This document shows positions 56,337-64,000 of a stretch of DNA of 64,000 nucleotides, in pieces. The DNA comes from Nocardioides cremeus. Lineage in GTDB: Bacteria; Actinomycetota; Actinomycetes; Propionibacteriales; Nocardioidaceae. Below the pieces are notes generated by a model that was given only the letters and a program-made list of their open reading frames with translations, did not search any database and was not told where the DNA came from. The position numbers and the translations under genes were made by a program. The stretch is taken from assembly GCF_030518195.1 (NCBI RefSeq), contig NZ_JAULSC010000014.1, positions 42,059 through 106,058 on the forward strand, given 5' to 3'. Position 1 is the first letter of the stretch; each line of letters begins with the position of its first letter.

Positions 56337-58436
56337 TCAGCCGGTGGCGTGGTCGGCGTGCTGGCCGCCCGAGGCCAGCCGGGAGGGCCACCAGGTGCGC
56401 GGACCGACCAGGTAGCAGACCGACGGCACCAGCAGCGAGCGCACCACCAGGGTGTCGAGCAGCACGCCGAAGGCGACGATGAAGGCGATCTGGGCCAGGA
56501 ACAGGATCGGCACCACGCCCAGGGCCGCGAACGTCGCGGCCAGCACCACGCCGGCCGAGGTGATGACGCCGCCGGTGACCGAGAGCCCGCGCAGGATGCC
56601 CGGGCGGGTGCCCAGGCGCAGCGACTCCTCGCGCACCCGGGTCATCAGGAAGATGGAGTAGTCGATGCCCAGGGCGACCAGGAAGACGAAGGCGATCAGC
56701 AGGGTCGAGGGGTCGCTGGCCGGGAAGCCGAAGACGTGCTCGAAGACCAGTGCGCTGACGCCCATGGTCGCGCCGAAGGACAGCACGTTGGCCACGACCA
56801 GCAGCCCGGCGGCGGCCAGCGAGCGCAGCAGCAGCGCCAGCACCACGAAGATCACCACCAGGATCGCCGGGATCACCACGGCCCGGTCGCGGCTGGTGGT
56901 TTCCCGGGTGTCGAGCAGGGTTGCCGTGGAGCCGCCGACCAGGATGTCGTCGTCGACCTCCGACAGGTCCGCGCGCAATCGCTTGACCGTCTCGGTGGCG
57001 GCCTCGGTCTCGCTGCCGTCGGCCAGGTTGGCCAGCAGGACGGAGACCCCGTCGACGCTGCGCGGCTGCTGCGGGTCGTCCGCCTCGGGGATCGGCGCGA
57101 TCGCCGGCTGCGGGCCCTCGCTCTGCTGGGAGACGCCCTCGTCGGCGCGCAGCACCTCGACGGCCTCCCCGATCCGGTCGGTCGGGACCACGATCTGCAG
57201 CGGGCTCGCGGTGTCGGCCTCGTAGTGGGCGTCGAGCACGTCCTGGGCGGCGACCGACTCCTCGGCGGTGAGGAACAGGTCGGTCTGGGGGACGGGGTCC
57301 TCGTCGAGGGTGAAGGCGAAGCCGGCGAAGACGGCCAGCACCAGCGTGGTCACCGCGGCCACGGCCACGGCGCGGTCGCGCACGAGGCGGGCCACCGCGC
57401 CCCACAGGCCCTCGGTGTTCTTGTGCTCGGAGCCGTAGGTCGGCACGAGCGGCCAGAAGGCGCGACGGCCCAGCAGCACCAGCGCCGCGGGCAAGAAGGT
57501 CAGCGAGACCAGCATCGCCGCGGCGATGCCCAGTGCGCCGACCGGGCCCAGGCCGCGCAGGCTGGCCAGGTCGGAGAGCAGCAGGCACAGCAGGCCCAGG
57601 ATGACCGTCGCGCCGGAGGCGCCGATCGGCTCGACCACCGCGCGCAACGAGGCCCGCATGGCGTCGTACTTCGACTCCCGGTCCTTCAGCTCCTCGCGGT
57701 AGCGGGCCACCAGCAGCAGCGAGTAGTCGGTCGCGGCGCCGATGGCGAGGATGAAGAGGATGCCCTGGCTCTGGCCGTTGAGCGCGAGCAGGTCGGCCGA
57801 GGCCAGCGCGTAGATCACCGCGGACGCGGCGCCCAGCCCGAGCACGGCGGAGAACAGCACGACGAAGGGCAGCACCGGGGTGCGGTAGACCACCACCAGG
57901 ATCACCAGCACGACCGCGAGCGCGACGACCAGGAGCAGGCCGTCGATGGCGCCGAAGGCCTTGACCAGGTCGGCGAGGATGCCGCCGGGGCCGCCGACGA
58001 GCGCCTCGAGGCCCTCGGGCGGGTCGTCGAGCACCGCCCGCAGCGCCTCGACGCGTTCGATGATCACCTCGCCGTCGGTGGTGGCCACCTGCACGACCAG
58101 CTGGGCCGCGTCGCCGTCGTCGGAGGGCACCGGGCCCTGCACGCCGGTGACGTCGTCGACCTGGCCCAGCTCCTCGGCGTACGCCGCGATCGCCTGCTGG
58201 TCGGAGCCCTCGAGGCCGCCGTCGCGCTCGAAGACGACCGTGACCGGGATGGTCTCCTGCTCCTGGAAGCCCGTGAGGGTCTCCAGGACCTGCGTCGACT
58301 CGGCGCTCTCGGGCAGGAAGGCGGCGTTGTCGTTCTCCTGCACGCTGCCGAGCTGGCCGGCGAACGAGCCCAGCGGCCCTCCCACGAAGACCCAGACGAG
58401 CACGATCAGCAGCGGCCAGACCCAACGTCGCTTCAT
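56337..58436 (-). CDS. MMPL-family (RND-type) transporter
   Basis: A 699-residue membrane exporter of the mycobacterial MmpL type, moving lipids or hydrophobic compounds. The layout is one N-terminal membrane helix, an outside domain (about residues 25-180), five helices, a second outside domain (about 375-520) and six more helices. The proton-relay region shows GAATDYSLLLVARYREEL (about 246-263) and its repeat ALGIDYSIFLMTRVREES in the second half, both with the conserved Asp-Tyr pair. ATG 58436 starts it, 50 bases after the acyl-CoA dehydrogenase stop on the same strand. Confidence 0.9.
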   Translation of the reverse strand: MKRRWVWPLLIVLVWVFVGGPLGSFAGQLGSVQENDNAAFLPESAESTQVLETLTGFQEQETIPVTVVFERDGGLEGSDQQAIAAYAEELGQVDDVTGVQGPVPSDDGDAAQLVVQVATTDGEVIIERVEALRAVLDDPPEGLEALVGGPGGILADLVKAFGAIDGLLLVVALAVVLVILVVVYRTPVLPFVVLFSAVLGLGAASAVIYALASADLLALNGQSQGILFILAIGAATDYSLLLVARYREELKDRESKYDAMRASLRAVVEPIGASGATVILGLLCLLLSDLASLRGLGPVGALGIAAAMLVSLTFLPAALVLLGRRAFWPLVPTYGSEHKNTEGLWGAVARLVRDRAVAVAAVTTLVLAVFAGFAFTLDEDPVPQTDLFLTAEESVAAQDVLDAHYEADTASPLQIVVPTDRIGEAVEVLRADEGVSQQSEGPQPAIAPIPEADDPQQPRSVDGVSVLLANLADGSETEAATETVKRLRADLSEVDDDILVGGSTATLLDTRETTSRDRAVVIPAILVVIFVVLALLLRSLAAAGLLVVANVLSFGATMGVSALVFEHVFGFPASDPSTLLIAFVFLVALGIDYSIFLMTRVREESLRLGTRPGILRGLSVTGGVITSAGVVLAATFAALGVVPILFLAQIAFIVAFGVLLDTLVVRSLLVPSVCYLVGPRTWWPSRLASGGQHADHATG

Positions 58437-58486
58437 GTCGCCAGCCTGCCAGAGGTCTCGGGAGGACCGACGGGTGAGGACCGGTC

Positions 58487-59635
58487 CTAGATGCCCAGCG
58501 CGCGCCCGATGATCTCCTTCTGGATCTCGGTGGTGCCGCCGTAGATCGTCTGGATGCGGCTGTCGACGTAGGCCTTGGCGATGGGGTACTCCATCATGTA
58601 GCCGTAGCCGCCGTGCAGCTGCACGCCCTGGTCGACGAGCTTCTTCTGCAGCTCGGTGGTCCACCACTTGGCCATCGAGGCCAGGCTGGCGTCGACCTCG
58701 CCGGCGTTGAGCTTGGTGACGCAGTCGTTGACGAAGGTGCGCGCGATGTAGACCTCGGTGGCCATCTCGGCGAGCGTGAACCGGGTGTTCTGGAACTTGC
58801 CGATCGGCTTGCCGAAGGCCTCGCGCTCCTTGACGTAGGCCAGCGACAGGTCGAGCACGTGCTCGCAGGCGGCCAGCGCGATGCAGGCGATCGAGACCCG
58901 CTCCTGGGGCAGGTTCTCCATCAGGTGGATGAAGCCGTGCCCCTCGGTGCCGAGCAGGTTGTCCTTGGGCACCTCGACGTTGTCGAAGAACAGCTCGGCG
59001 GTGTCCTGGGCCTTGAGGCCCATCTTGTCGAGGTTGCGGCCGCGCTCGAAGCCGGCCATCCCGGCCTCGACGACCAGCAGGCTGAAGCCCATGTGGCCGG
59101 CGTCGGGGTCGGTGCGCGCCACCACGATGACGACGTCGCTCATGATGCCGTTGCTGATGAAGGTCTTGGAGCCGTTGAGCACCCAGTGGTCGCCCTTGTC
59201 GACGGCGCTGGTGCGGATGCCCTGCAGGTCGGAGCCGGCGCCGGGCTCGGTCATCGCGATCGCGGAGATCAGCTCGCCGGAGACCAGGCCGGGCAGCCAG
59301 CGCTGCTTCTGCTCCTCGGTGCCCAGGGAGGAGATGTAGGGAACGATGATGTCGGTGTGCACGGGGAAGCCCAGCCCGCTGGCGCCGACCTTGGAGATCT
59401 CCTCGGCGACGATCGCGTTGTAGCGGAAGTCGCGCACACCCATGCCGCCGTACTGCTCGTCGACGTCGAAGCACAGCAGCCCGGCCTCGCCGGCCCTGCG
59501 CCACACCTCGCGGCTGACCTGGCCGTCCTTCTCCCACTGGTCGTGGTGGGGCACGACCTCCTTCTCCATGAAGGCGCGCGCCATGGCGCGGAAGTCCTCG
59601 TGCTCCTCGGTGTAGATCGACGTGGGCTGGGCCAT
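58487..59635 (-). CDS. Acyl-CoA dehydrogenase
   Basis: A 382-residue FAD enzyme that puts a double bond in acyl-CoA during fatty-acid or branched-chain catabolism. Motifs are AMTEPGAGSDLQGIRT (about residues 127-142), SNGIMSDVVIVVARTD, ERVSIACIALAACEHVLDL, REAFGKPIGKFQNTRFTLAEM and the FAD/substrate end VQLHGGYGYMMEYPIAKAYVD with IYGGTTEIQKEIIGRAL, which may carry the catalytic Glu. GGAGG lies before ATG 59635. It is divergent from the MerR gene, whose operator sits between them, so MerR probably controls it. Confidence 0.93.
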   Translation of the reverse strand: MAQPTSIYTEEHEDFRAMARAFMEKEVVPHHDQWEKDGQVSREVWRRAGEAGLLCFDVDEQYGGMGVRDFRYNAIVAEEISKVGASGLGFPVHTDIIVPYISSLGTEEQKQRWLPGLVSGELISAIAMTEPGAGSDLQGIRTSAVDKGDHWVLNGSKTFISNGIMSDVVIVVARTDPDAGHMGFSLLVVEAGMAGFERGRNLDKMGLKAQDTAELFFDNVEVPKDNLLGTEGHGFIHLMENLPQERVSIACIALAACEHVLDLSLAYVKEREAFGKPIGKFQNTRFTLAEMATEVYIARTFVNDCVTKLNAGEVDASLASMAKWWTTELQKKLVDQGVQLHGGYGYMMEYPIAKAYVDSRIQTIYGGTTEIQKEIIGRALGI

Positions 59636-59688
59636 GGGGTTGCCTCCGGTGTGGTGCCTGCCGCGGGTGCGGACCGTACGAGCAGAAC

Positions 59689-59709
59689 TGTGACAGCAGA
59701 ACTGTCACA
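59689..59709. promoter_or_regulatory. MerR-type operator TGTGACAG-N5-CTGTCACA
   Basis: A perfect 8-bp inverted repeat with a five-base centre lies between the divergent acyl-CoA dehydrogenase and MerR genes. It is 11 bases upstream of the merR -10 hexamer. A TACGGT hexamer for the opposite gene is at 59673-59678 (minus strand). Confidence 0.6.
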
Positions 59710-59719
59710 CTTCAAGCGT

Positions 59720-59725
59720 TAGGGT
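59720..59725 (+). promoter_or_regulatory. -10 hexamer TAGGGT, MerR regulator gene
   Basis: TAGGGT, seven bases, ATG 59733; no ribosome-binding site. Confidence 0.5.
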
Positions 59726-59732
59726 CGGGTCC

Positions 59733-60464
59733 ATGACGGCGAGCACCCAGCTGGACGACGCGGACGCGCTGCTGACGGTCGACGAGCTCGCCGCCGCCGT
59801 CGGCCTGACGGTGCGCACCACGCGCTACTACGCCAGCCTCGGGCTGCTGCCCCCGCCGCTGCGCCGGGGCCGGGTCGCCTACTACGACAGCGTGCACCGC
59901 GCGCGGCTCGAGCTGGTGCGCGCGCTGCAGGAGCACGGCTTCACCCTCCAGGCCATCGAGCGGTACGTCGCCTCGGTGCCGGCCGAGGCGGGAGTCGAGG
60001 AGCTGGCGATGCAGCGCGCGATGCTGACCTCGTGGACCTCGCAGGTGCCCGAGGAGCTCGACCGTGCCGAGCTCGACGCCCGGGCGGGTCGCGCGCTGAG
60101 CGAGGAGGACCTCGGGCTGCTGGAGCGCCTGGCGCTGCTCGACCCGGTCGAGGGTGGTCGCTACCGGGTGATGCCCAACCTGCAGATCGGCCTCGACCTG
60201 CTGGCTCTCGACGTGCCCCCCGAGAGCGTGGGTGCCGCGGGCGACGCGATCACCCGGCACATGACCGCGCTGGCCGAGGAGCTGACCGACATCCTGCGCA
60301 GCGGCGTGCTGGCGCCGTACCGGCGCGGCGAGCACAGCCCGGCCGAGGCCGAGCGGATCGAGCGCACGCTGCCGCAGCTGCGTCGGCTGACCCTGGAGTC
60401 GGTGGTCGCCGGGTTCCAGCGCGCCGCCAACGCGGTGATCACCCGGTCGCTGGCCCGCGACTGA
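59733..60464 (+). CDS. MerR-family transcriptional regulator
   Basis: A 243-residue regulator. The N-terminal winged helix (about residues 14-80) reads LTVDELAAAVGLTVRTTRYYASLGLLPPP then GRVAYYDSVHRARLELVRALQEHGFTL, quoted here in fragments of the MerR pattern. The 165-residue C-terminal part is helical and lacks Cys pairs, so it should bind an organic ligand, perhaps an acyl-CoA, and not a metal. Divergent placement with an acyl-CoA dehydrogenase and a shared palindrome suggests local control and autoregulation. Confidence 0.88.
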   Translation: MTASTQLDDADALLTVDELAAAVGLTVRTTRYYASLGLLPPPLRRGRVAYYDSVHRARLELVRALQEHGFTLQAIERYVASVPAEAGVEELAMQRAMLTSWTSQVPEELDRAELDARAGRALSEEDLGLLERLALLDPVEGGRYRVMPNLQIGLDLLALDVPPESVGAAGDAITRHMTALAEELTDILRSGVLAPYRRGEHSPAEAERIERTLPQLRRLTLESVVAGFQRAANAVITRSLARD

Positions 60465-60483
60465 GGGCAGCGACGTCGGTGGC

Positions 60484-60927
60484 TCAGCCGGCGTCGCGGA
60501 GCGCCCTGACCTCGTCGCGCGCGCTGACGACGGCAGCGTGCTGGCGGCTCACGACCTCGCGGAAGCCGGCGCTGAGGTCGGCGTCGAGCGCCTTCTCGTA
60601 CTCGGACACCGCGTGGTCCTCCCCGGTGAGCGCCGCCTCGAGGACCTTCTCGGCGTCGTCGCCGGTCAGGGCGTCCTTGAGCGAGATCCACCCGCGGTGC
60701 ACGGCTGCTGCGACGGTGCCGCTCTCGTCGACGTCGTCGCCGTACTCGTGACCGAGCTCGACGATCTCGGCCTGGAAGTCCTTGCGCTGCTGCGCCAGGC
60801 GCTGCAGCGTCGAGGCCCACTCCGACCGGTCGCTGTCGCGGAGCTTCTCAGCGGCACTGGTGAACCCCTGCTCCCCGTCCTTCAGGGTCTCGACCAGCTC
60901 CTTGGCGACCTTCTCGTCCTGCGACAT
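60484..60927 (-). CDS. DUF2383 / PA2169-family four-helix-bundle protein
   Basis: A 147-residue, soluble, all-helical protein with strongly charged helices: VAKELVETLKDGEQGFTSAAEKL, WASTLQRLAQQRKDFQAEI, then GWISLKDALTGDDAEKVLEAALTGEDHAVSEY and a final helix (only fragments cited). The spacing of Glu and His in helices 1 to 4 is that of ferritin-like DUF2383 proteins, linked in other bacteria to stress. GGAG lies before ATG 60927. It is convergent with the MerR gene by 19 bases. Confidence 0.8.
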   Translation of the reverse strand: MSQDEKVAKELVETLKDGEQGFTSAAEKLRDSDRSEWASTLQRLAQQRKDFQAEIVELGHEYGDDVDESGTVAAAVHRGWISLKDALTGDDAEKVLEAALTGEDHAVSEYEKALDADLSAGFREVVSRQHAAVVSARDEVRALRDAG

Positions 60928-61000
60928 GTGCGCTCCTTCGGTGAGAGTGATGGCCAGCGGTTCCTACCCGCAGACCCGCCTCTTCAACCGTGGTCGCGGC

Positions 61001-61660
61001 TCAGCGCCGCATCGCGCGGCGGGCCAGCCGGTTGCCACCGAACTGGACCAGCTGCACGAAGGCGATGATCACCAGCACCGCGGCCCAGGTCACCACCGGG
61101 TCGAACTGCCGGTAGCCGTAGGTCAGCGCGAAGGCGCCCAGACCACCGCCACCGACCACGCCGGCGATCGCCGTCATGTCGACGATCGCGACCAGCACGA
61201 AGGTGTAGCCCAGCACCAGCGGACCGAGGGCCTCGGGCAGCAGGACGGTCAGGATCGTGCGCAGCCGGCCGGCGCCCATCGCGCGGGAGGCCTCGATGAC
61301 GCCGGGGTCGACCGAGACGAGGTTCTGCTCGACGATCCGGCTGATGCCGAAGGTCGCGGCCAGGGAGAGGGCGAAGATGATCGCCCGGTTGCCGATCCCG
61401 ATGCCGACCACCAGGCGCGCCAGCGGCTGCGCGGCGGCGATGAAGATGACGAAGGGGATCGGGCGGAAGAAGTTGACGACCAGGTTGAGGCCGACGTGCA
61501 CGGCCCGGTTGGGCGTGATGCCGCCGGCGCGGGTCGTGTAGAGCAGCGTGCCCAGCAGCAGGCCGCCGGTGCCACCGATGCCGAGGGTGAGGGCGACGAT
61601 GTAGAGCGTCTCCAGCGCGGCCTCGAGGAAGAGCGAGTCGAGCTCGATCAGGCGGTCCAT
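61001..61660 (-). CDS. metI: Methionine ABC transporter permease MetI
   Basis: A 219-residue membrane protein with five or six hydrophobic segments. The permease EAA loop is SVDPGVIEASRAMGAGRLRTI (about residues 116-136; cited SVDPGVIEASRAMG), and VVNFFRPIPFVIFI and DMTAIAGVVGGGGLGAFALTYGY are typical MetI features. Its start codon overlaps the metN stop by one base. It forms the channel of the D/L-methionine importer. Confidence 0.92.
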   Translation of the reverse strand: MDRLIELDSLFLEAALETLYIVALTLGIGGTGGLLLGTLLYTTRAGGITPNRAVHVGLNLVVNFFRPIPFVIFIAAAQPLARLVVGIGIGNRAIIFALSLAATFGISRIVEQNLVSVDPGVIEASRAMGAGRLRTILTVLLPEALGPLVLGYTFVLVAIVDMTAIAGVVGGGGLGAFALTYGYRQFDPVVTWAAVLVIIAFVQLVQFGGNRLARRAMRR

Positions 61661-62739
61661 CAGCGGGCCTCCGTCGGGTGGGTCTCGGTGACCTCGGCGA
61701 GGGTGGCGACGTGCGCGAGCGCCGCCGCCACGGCTGCGTCGTCGCCGGTCAGGGTGAAGGTCAGGTGGCCGAAGGTGCGGCCGCGGACGTCCTCGACGCC
61801 GCCGTGCACCAGCTCGAAGGCCACACCGCGCTCGATGAAGGCGGCGAACACGTCGGCGGGGGAGGCGTGCTCGTCACGGAAGGAGAGCGTCACCATCCGG
61901 CCCGGGTGCCGCTCGCGCAACCGCTCGAGCGCCCGCGGAGGCGGACCCTTCTCCACCAGCGTGCTGACGAAGCGCTGGGTGGCGGGGTGCTGCGGGTCGG
62001 CGAAGACGTCGTAGGTGTCGCCGATCTCGACGACACGGCCAGCCTCCATCACCGCCACGCGGTGGGCCAGCGAGCGCACCACCTCCATCTCGTGGGTGAT
62101 CAGCACGACGGTCAGCCCCAGCTCCTCGTTGACCCGGCGCAGCAGCGCCAGGACCTCGCTGGTGGTCTGCGGGTCGAGCGCGCTGGTCGGCTCGTCGGCG
62201 AGCAGGATGCGCGGGCTGGTGGCCAGAGCGCGGGCGATGCCCACGCGCTGCTTCTGCCCGCCCGAGAGCTGCTCGACGTGGGTGTGCGCCTTGTCGGCGA
62301 GCCCGACGAAGTGCAGCAGCTCGGAGATGCGGGCGCGGTGCTGGTCCTTGGGCACGCCGGCCACCTGCAGCGGGTAGGCGATGTTGCCCCACACGGTGCG
62401 CGAGGTGAACAGGTTGAACTGCTGGAAGATCATCCCGATGTCGCGGCGCACCTCGCGCAGGTCGCGCTCCGAGAGCGCACTGACCTCGCGGCCGGCGACG
62501 CTGACGCTGCCGCTGGTGGGTCGGTCGAGCGCGTTGACCAGGCGCAGCAGCGTCGACTTGCCGGCCCCGGAGTAGCCCACCACCCCCAGCACCTCGCCCT
62601 GCGCCACGTCGAGGTCGACGTGGTCGAGGGCGTGCACCGGCGTCCCGCGCCGCGAGGCGGCGGGGAAGGTGCGGCTGACGTCGCTGAGCCGGATCAGCGG
62701 CTCGGCCGTCGGCCCGGTGCGGGTGGAGGTGGTGGGCAC
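61660..62739 (-). CDS. metN: Methionine ABC transporter ATP-binding protein MetN
   Basis: A 359-residue ATPase. Walker A is VVGYSGAGKSTLLRLVNAL (about residues 52-70), the signature is QLSGGQKQRVGIARALA, Walker B is ILLADEPTSALDPQT and the H-loop is LITHEME. The C-terminal NIL domain (about 270-350) is the methionine sensor that shuts transport when the cell is replete. GTG 62739 has GAGG five bases upstream, within the metQ stop region, and replaces a longer possible start inside metQ. Confidence 0.94.
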   Translation of the reverse strand: MPTTSTRTGPTAEPLIRLSDVSRTFPAASRRGTPVHALDHVDLDVAQGEVLGVVGYSGAGKSTLLRLVNALDRPTSGSVSVAGREVSALSERDLREVRRDIGMIFQQFNLFTSRTVWGNIAYPLQVAGVPKDQHRARISELLHFVGLADKAHTHVEQLSGGQKQRVGIARALATSPRILLADEPTSALDPQTTSEVLALLRRVNEELGLTVVLITHEMEVVRSLAHRVAVMEAGRVVEIGDTYDVFADPQHPATQRFVSTLVEKGPPPRALERLRERHPGRMVTLSFRDEHASPADVFAAFIERGVAFELVHGGVEDVRGRTFGHLTFTLTGDDAAVAAALAHVATLAEVTETHPTEAR

Positions 62740-62746
62740 GGCGACC

Positions 62747-63712
62747 TCAGCCCTGCTGGTCGCGGGTGTCGGACTCGACCTCGGCGAGGATCGCGCGCAG
62801 GTCCTCGACCGGGGTGTCGAGCATGACCGCGGTGCCGCCGGAGACCTCCACGACACCCTCCTGCACGGCCTGGGTCTCCTGGTAGATCTCCACCAGGCGC
62901 TGGTACGTCGGGTCGTCGAGGTCGTCGGCCTGCGCCGCGAAGACGTTGGCGTAGGGCAGCGCCTTGGTGTCGTCGGGGTCGTCCTGGGCCAGCGCGTCGT
63001 CGAAGTCGAGGCCGGCGCGCTCCACGAAGTCGTTGTTGACCACGGCGCCGGCCAGGTCGTCGAGCGAGGTCGCGGTCAGGGCGGCGTCGAGCGCCTCGAC
63101 CTGCACGCGTGAGGCCTCGGTGTCGATGTCGGCGAGGTCGGAGAAGATCGACCCACCGCTCTTCAGCTCGACCAGGCCGGCCGACTGCAGCAGCACGAGG
63201 GCGCGAGCCTGGTTGCTGGCGTCGTTGGGCACCGCCACGGTCGCGCCGTCGGGGATCTCCTCGACGGACTCGTACTGCTTGGAGTGCAGGCCCAGGGGGT
63301 AGATCGCGGTCGCGCCGATCGGCTGCAGGTCGTCGCCGCTGGCGATGTTGTAGTCGGCGAGGAAGACCAGGTGCTGGAACTGGTTGAGGTCGAGCTCGCC
63401 CTCGGCGACAGCCGGGTTGGGCTGGTTGTAGTCGGCGAAGTCGACGATCTCGACGTCGATGCCCTCGTCCTCGGCGGCCTGCTCGTAGGTCGCCCAGTAG
63501 GGGTCGCTGGCGCCGACGACACCGATGCGCACGGTCTCGCCGGCGGTCGCGTCGTCTTCGCCGCCGGTGGTGGCGACCACGACGCCGGCGATGACGGCGA
63601 GGGCCACGAGGGCGCCCAGCACGAGCGGCCAGCGTCGCCGGCTCGGGGCCTCGACGAGGTCGGGGCCGTCGGGGCCGTCGGGGGAGGAGGGGGTGGGGGA
63701 GGAGTCAGTCAC
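62747..63712 (-). CDS. metQ: Methionine ABC transporter substrate-binding protein MetQ (NLPA family), membrane anchored
   Basis: A 321-residue NLPA-type receptor for methionine. The body shows VRIGVVGASDPYWATYEQAA, EIVDFADYNQPNPAVAEGELDLNQFQH, GLHSKQYESVEEIPDGATVAVPND and SGGTAVMLDTP (fragments). The N-terminus has a 25-residue Pro/Asp-rich cytoplasmic part, a basic RRR and a hydrophobic helix (about 28-50) without a lipobox Cys. It is thus probably held by an uncleaved helix instead of a lipid. GTG 63712 follows a GGAAGG sequence. No known SAM riboswitch was recognised upstream. Confidence 0.88.
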   Translation of the reverse strand: MTDSSPTPSSPDGPDGPDLVEAPSRRRWPLVLGALVALAVIAGVVVATTGGEDDATAGETVRIGVVGASDPYWATYEQAAEDEGIDVEIVDFADYNQPNPAVAEGELDLNQFQHLVFLADYNIASGDDLQPIGATAIYPLGLHSKQYESVEEIPDGATVAVPNDASNQARALVLLQSAGLVELKSGGSIFSDLADIDTEASRVQVEALDAALTATSLDDLAGAVVNNDFVERAGLDFDDALAQDDPDDTKALPYANVFAAQADDLDDPTYQRLVEIYQETQAVQEGVVEVSGGTAVMLDTPVEDLRAILAEVESDTRDQQG

Positions 63713-64000
63713 GGGAGCGACCTTCCGGGTCAGCAACGGGGAAACGTGGCTACAACCGATGGGCGCCCACGACATTCCGGTTCCGGGCCTCCCGGCGCCG
63801 TCATCTGCGTCACACGAGGAGGAAGTCGAGCACCAGATAGGCGGACATCGCCGGGTCCTGCCCTCGTTGGTCGAGCAGCGACGAGCGCCAGCGAGGAGCG
63901 TCGCCGAGACCGGGTGACGTGCCCACGTGCCGTACGCCGGGTGGGTGCGGGGTCTCGGCGTCGCTCGAGCCTTCGGCCCTCGCTGCTCGACCCACGGGGC
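63713..64000. other. Terminal non-coding stretch
   Basis: These 288 bases hold the metQ leader (CCGGTTCCGG palindrome near 63777-63786, no recognised riboswitch) and an inverted-repeat element at 63869-63992. A 61-codon open frame on the minus strand (63810-63995) overlaps the repeat and is not accepted as a gene. Confidence 0.5.
63869..63992. repeat. Imperfect inverted-repeat element, about 43-base arms
   Basis: 63869-63911 and 63951-63992 are inverse copies. The outer 12 bases (GGTCGAGCAGCG and its complement) and the inner GGTCTCGGCG ends match; the middle of the arms differs. Each end reads GGTC, and the arms are 39 bases apart. The design suggests a REP or MITE-like intergenic element. 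Confidence 0.55.

Noticed and set aside
63713..63810. SAM-type riboswitch upstream of metQ
   Set aside because: No conserved SAM riboswitch core could be recognised by eye; only a CCGGTTCCGG palindrome and a modest ribosome site are seen. A covariance search would be needed to exclude a diverged one.
63810..63995. A 61-codon open frame on the minus strand ending in MSAYLVLDFLLV
   Set aside because: It overlaps the inverted-repeat element, has no ribosome-binding site or recognisable domain, and its composition follows the repeat.

Overview
The window looks like chromosomal core DNA of a high-GC Gram-positive actinobacterium, most likely a Nocardioides-like member of the Nocardioidaceae. The evidence is very high G+C with G/C-ending codons, frequent GTG starts, a mycothiol-dependent formaldehyde dehydrogenase, FbiC for coenzyme F420, a His-tailed GroEL1-type chaperonin behind two CIRCE operators, a GuaB3 paralogue, and the actinobacterial orders glmU-prs, rplY-pth and tsaB-rimI-tsaD. 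No prophage, insertion sequence or CRISPR array was seen. Layout: 1-4435 holds DNA end-joining functions (a LigD-type polymerase domain and an ATP-dependent ligase), a sulfotransferase, a C6-loop hairpin cluster, tRNA-Gln(TTG) and a duplicated 3' end of that tRNA 512 bases downstream. 4478-17470 is housekeeping: FKBP lipoprotein, glmU, prs, aminopeptidase N, rplY, pth, cysQ-like phosphatase, a HAD phosphatase, a lytic transglycosylase and the t6A genes tsaB/tsaD with rimI. 17484-21697 is an envelope and signalling block: a coupled pair of type VII-like proteins, a lipoprotein, and a SigE-family sigma factor coupled to a membrane beta-propeller protein. 21836-27142 has formaldehyde detoxification, a THUMP-like methyltransferase and groES-groEL. 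27143-37534 has a GT-C glycosyltransferase, an ACT-GNAT fusion, guaB, a cation exporter, guaB3, a nitrilase-family amidase, a secreted alpha-amylase and rnhA. 37566-44644 is the most accessory-looking part: a secreted protein with a coupled 45-residue membrane peptide, then a divergent oxidation cluster (lipocalin-like protein, two aldehyde dehydrogenases, ChoD-like GMC oxidoreductase) with two palindromic operators. 44741-53696 has guaA, small membrane and VOC proteins, an MscS channel, and a ROK repressor divergent from a sugar ABC importer. 53734-63712 has fbiC, an MMPL exporter, an acyl-CoA dehydrogenase divergent from a MerR regulator, a DUF2383 protein and metQNI; the window ends in an inverted-repeat element. 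How the parts fit: guaB, guaB3 and guaA supply GMP; prs and glmU supply PRPP and UDP-GlcNAc; tsaB/tsaD, rimI, pth and rplY serve translation. A recurrent promoter design is visible: at least sixteen genes have a TANNNT -10 hexamer ending 6 or 7 bases before the start codon with no Shine-Dalgarno sequence, so they are probably transcribed as leaderless mRNAs. That rule and clear Shine-Dalgarno sites were used to choose most starts. All functional calls come from reading the sequence; no database search was run.
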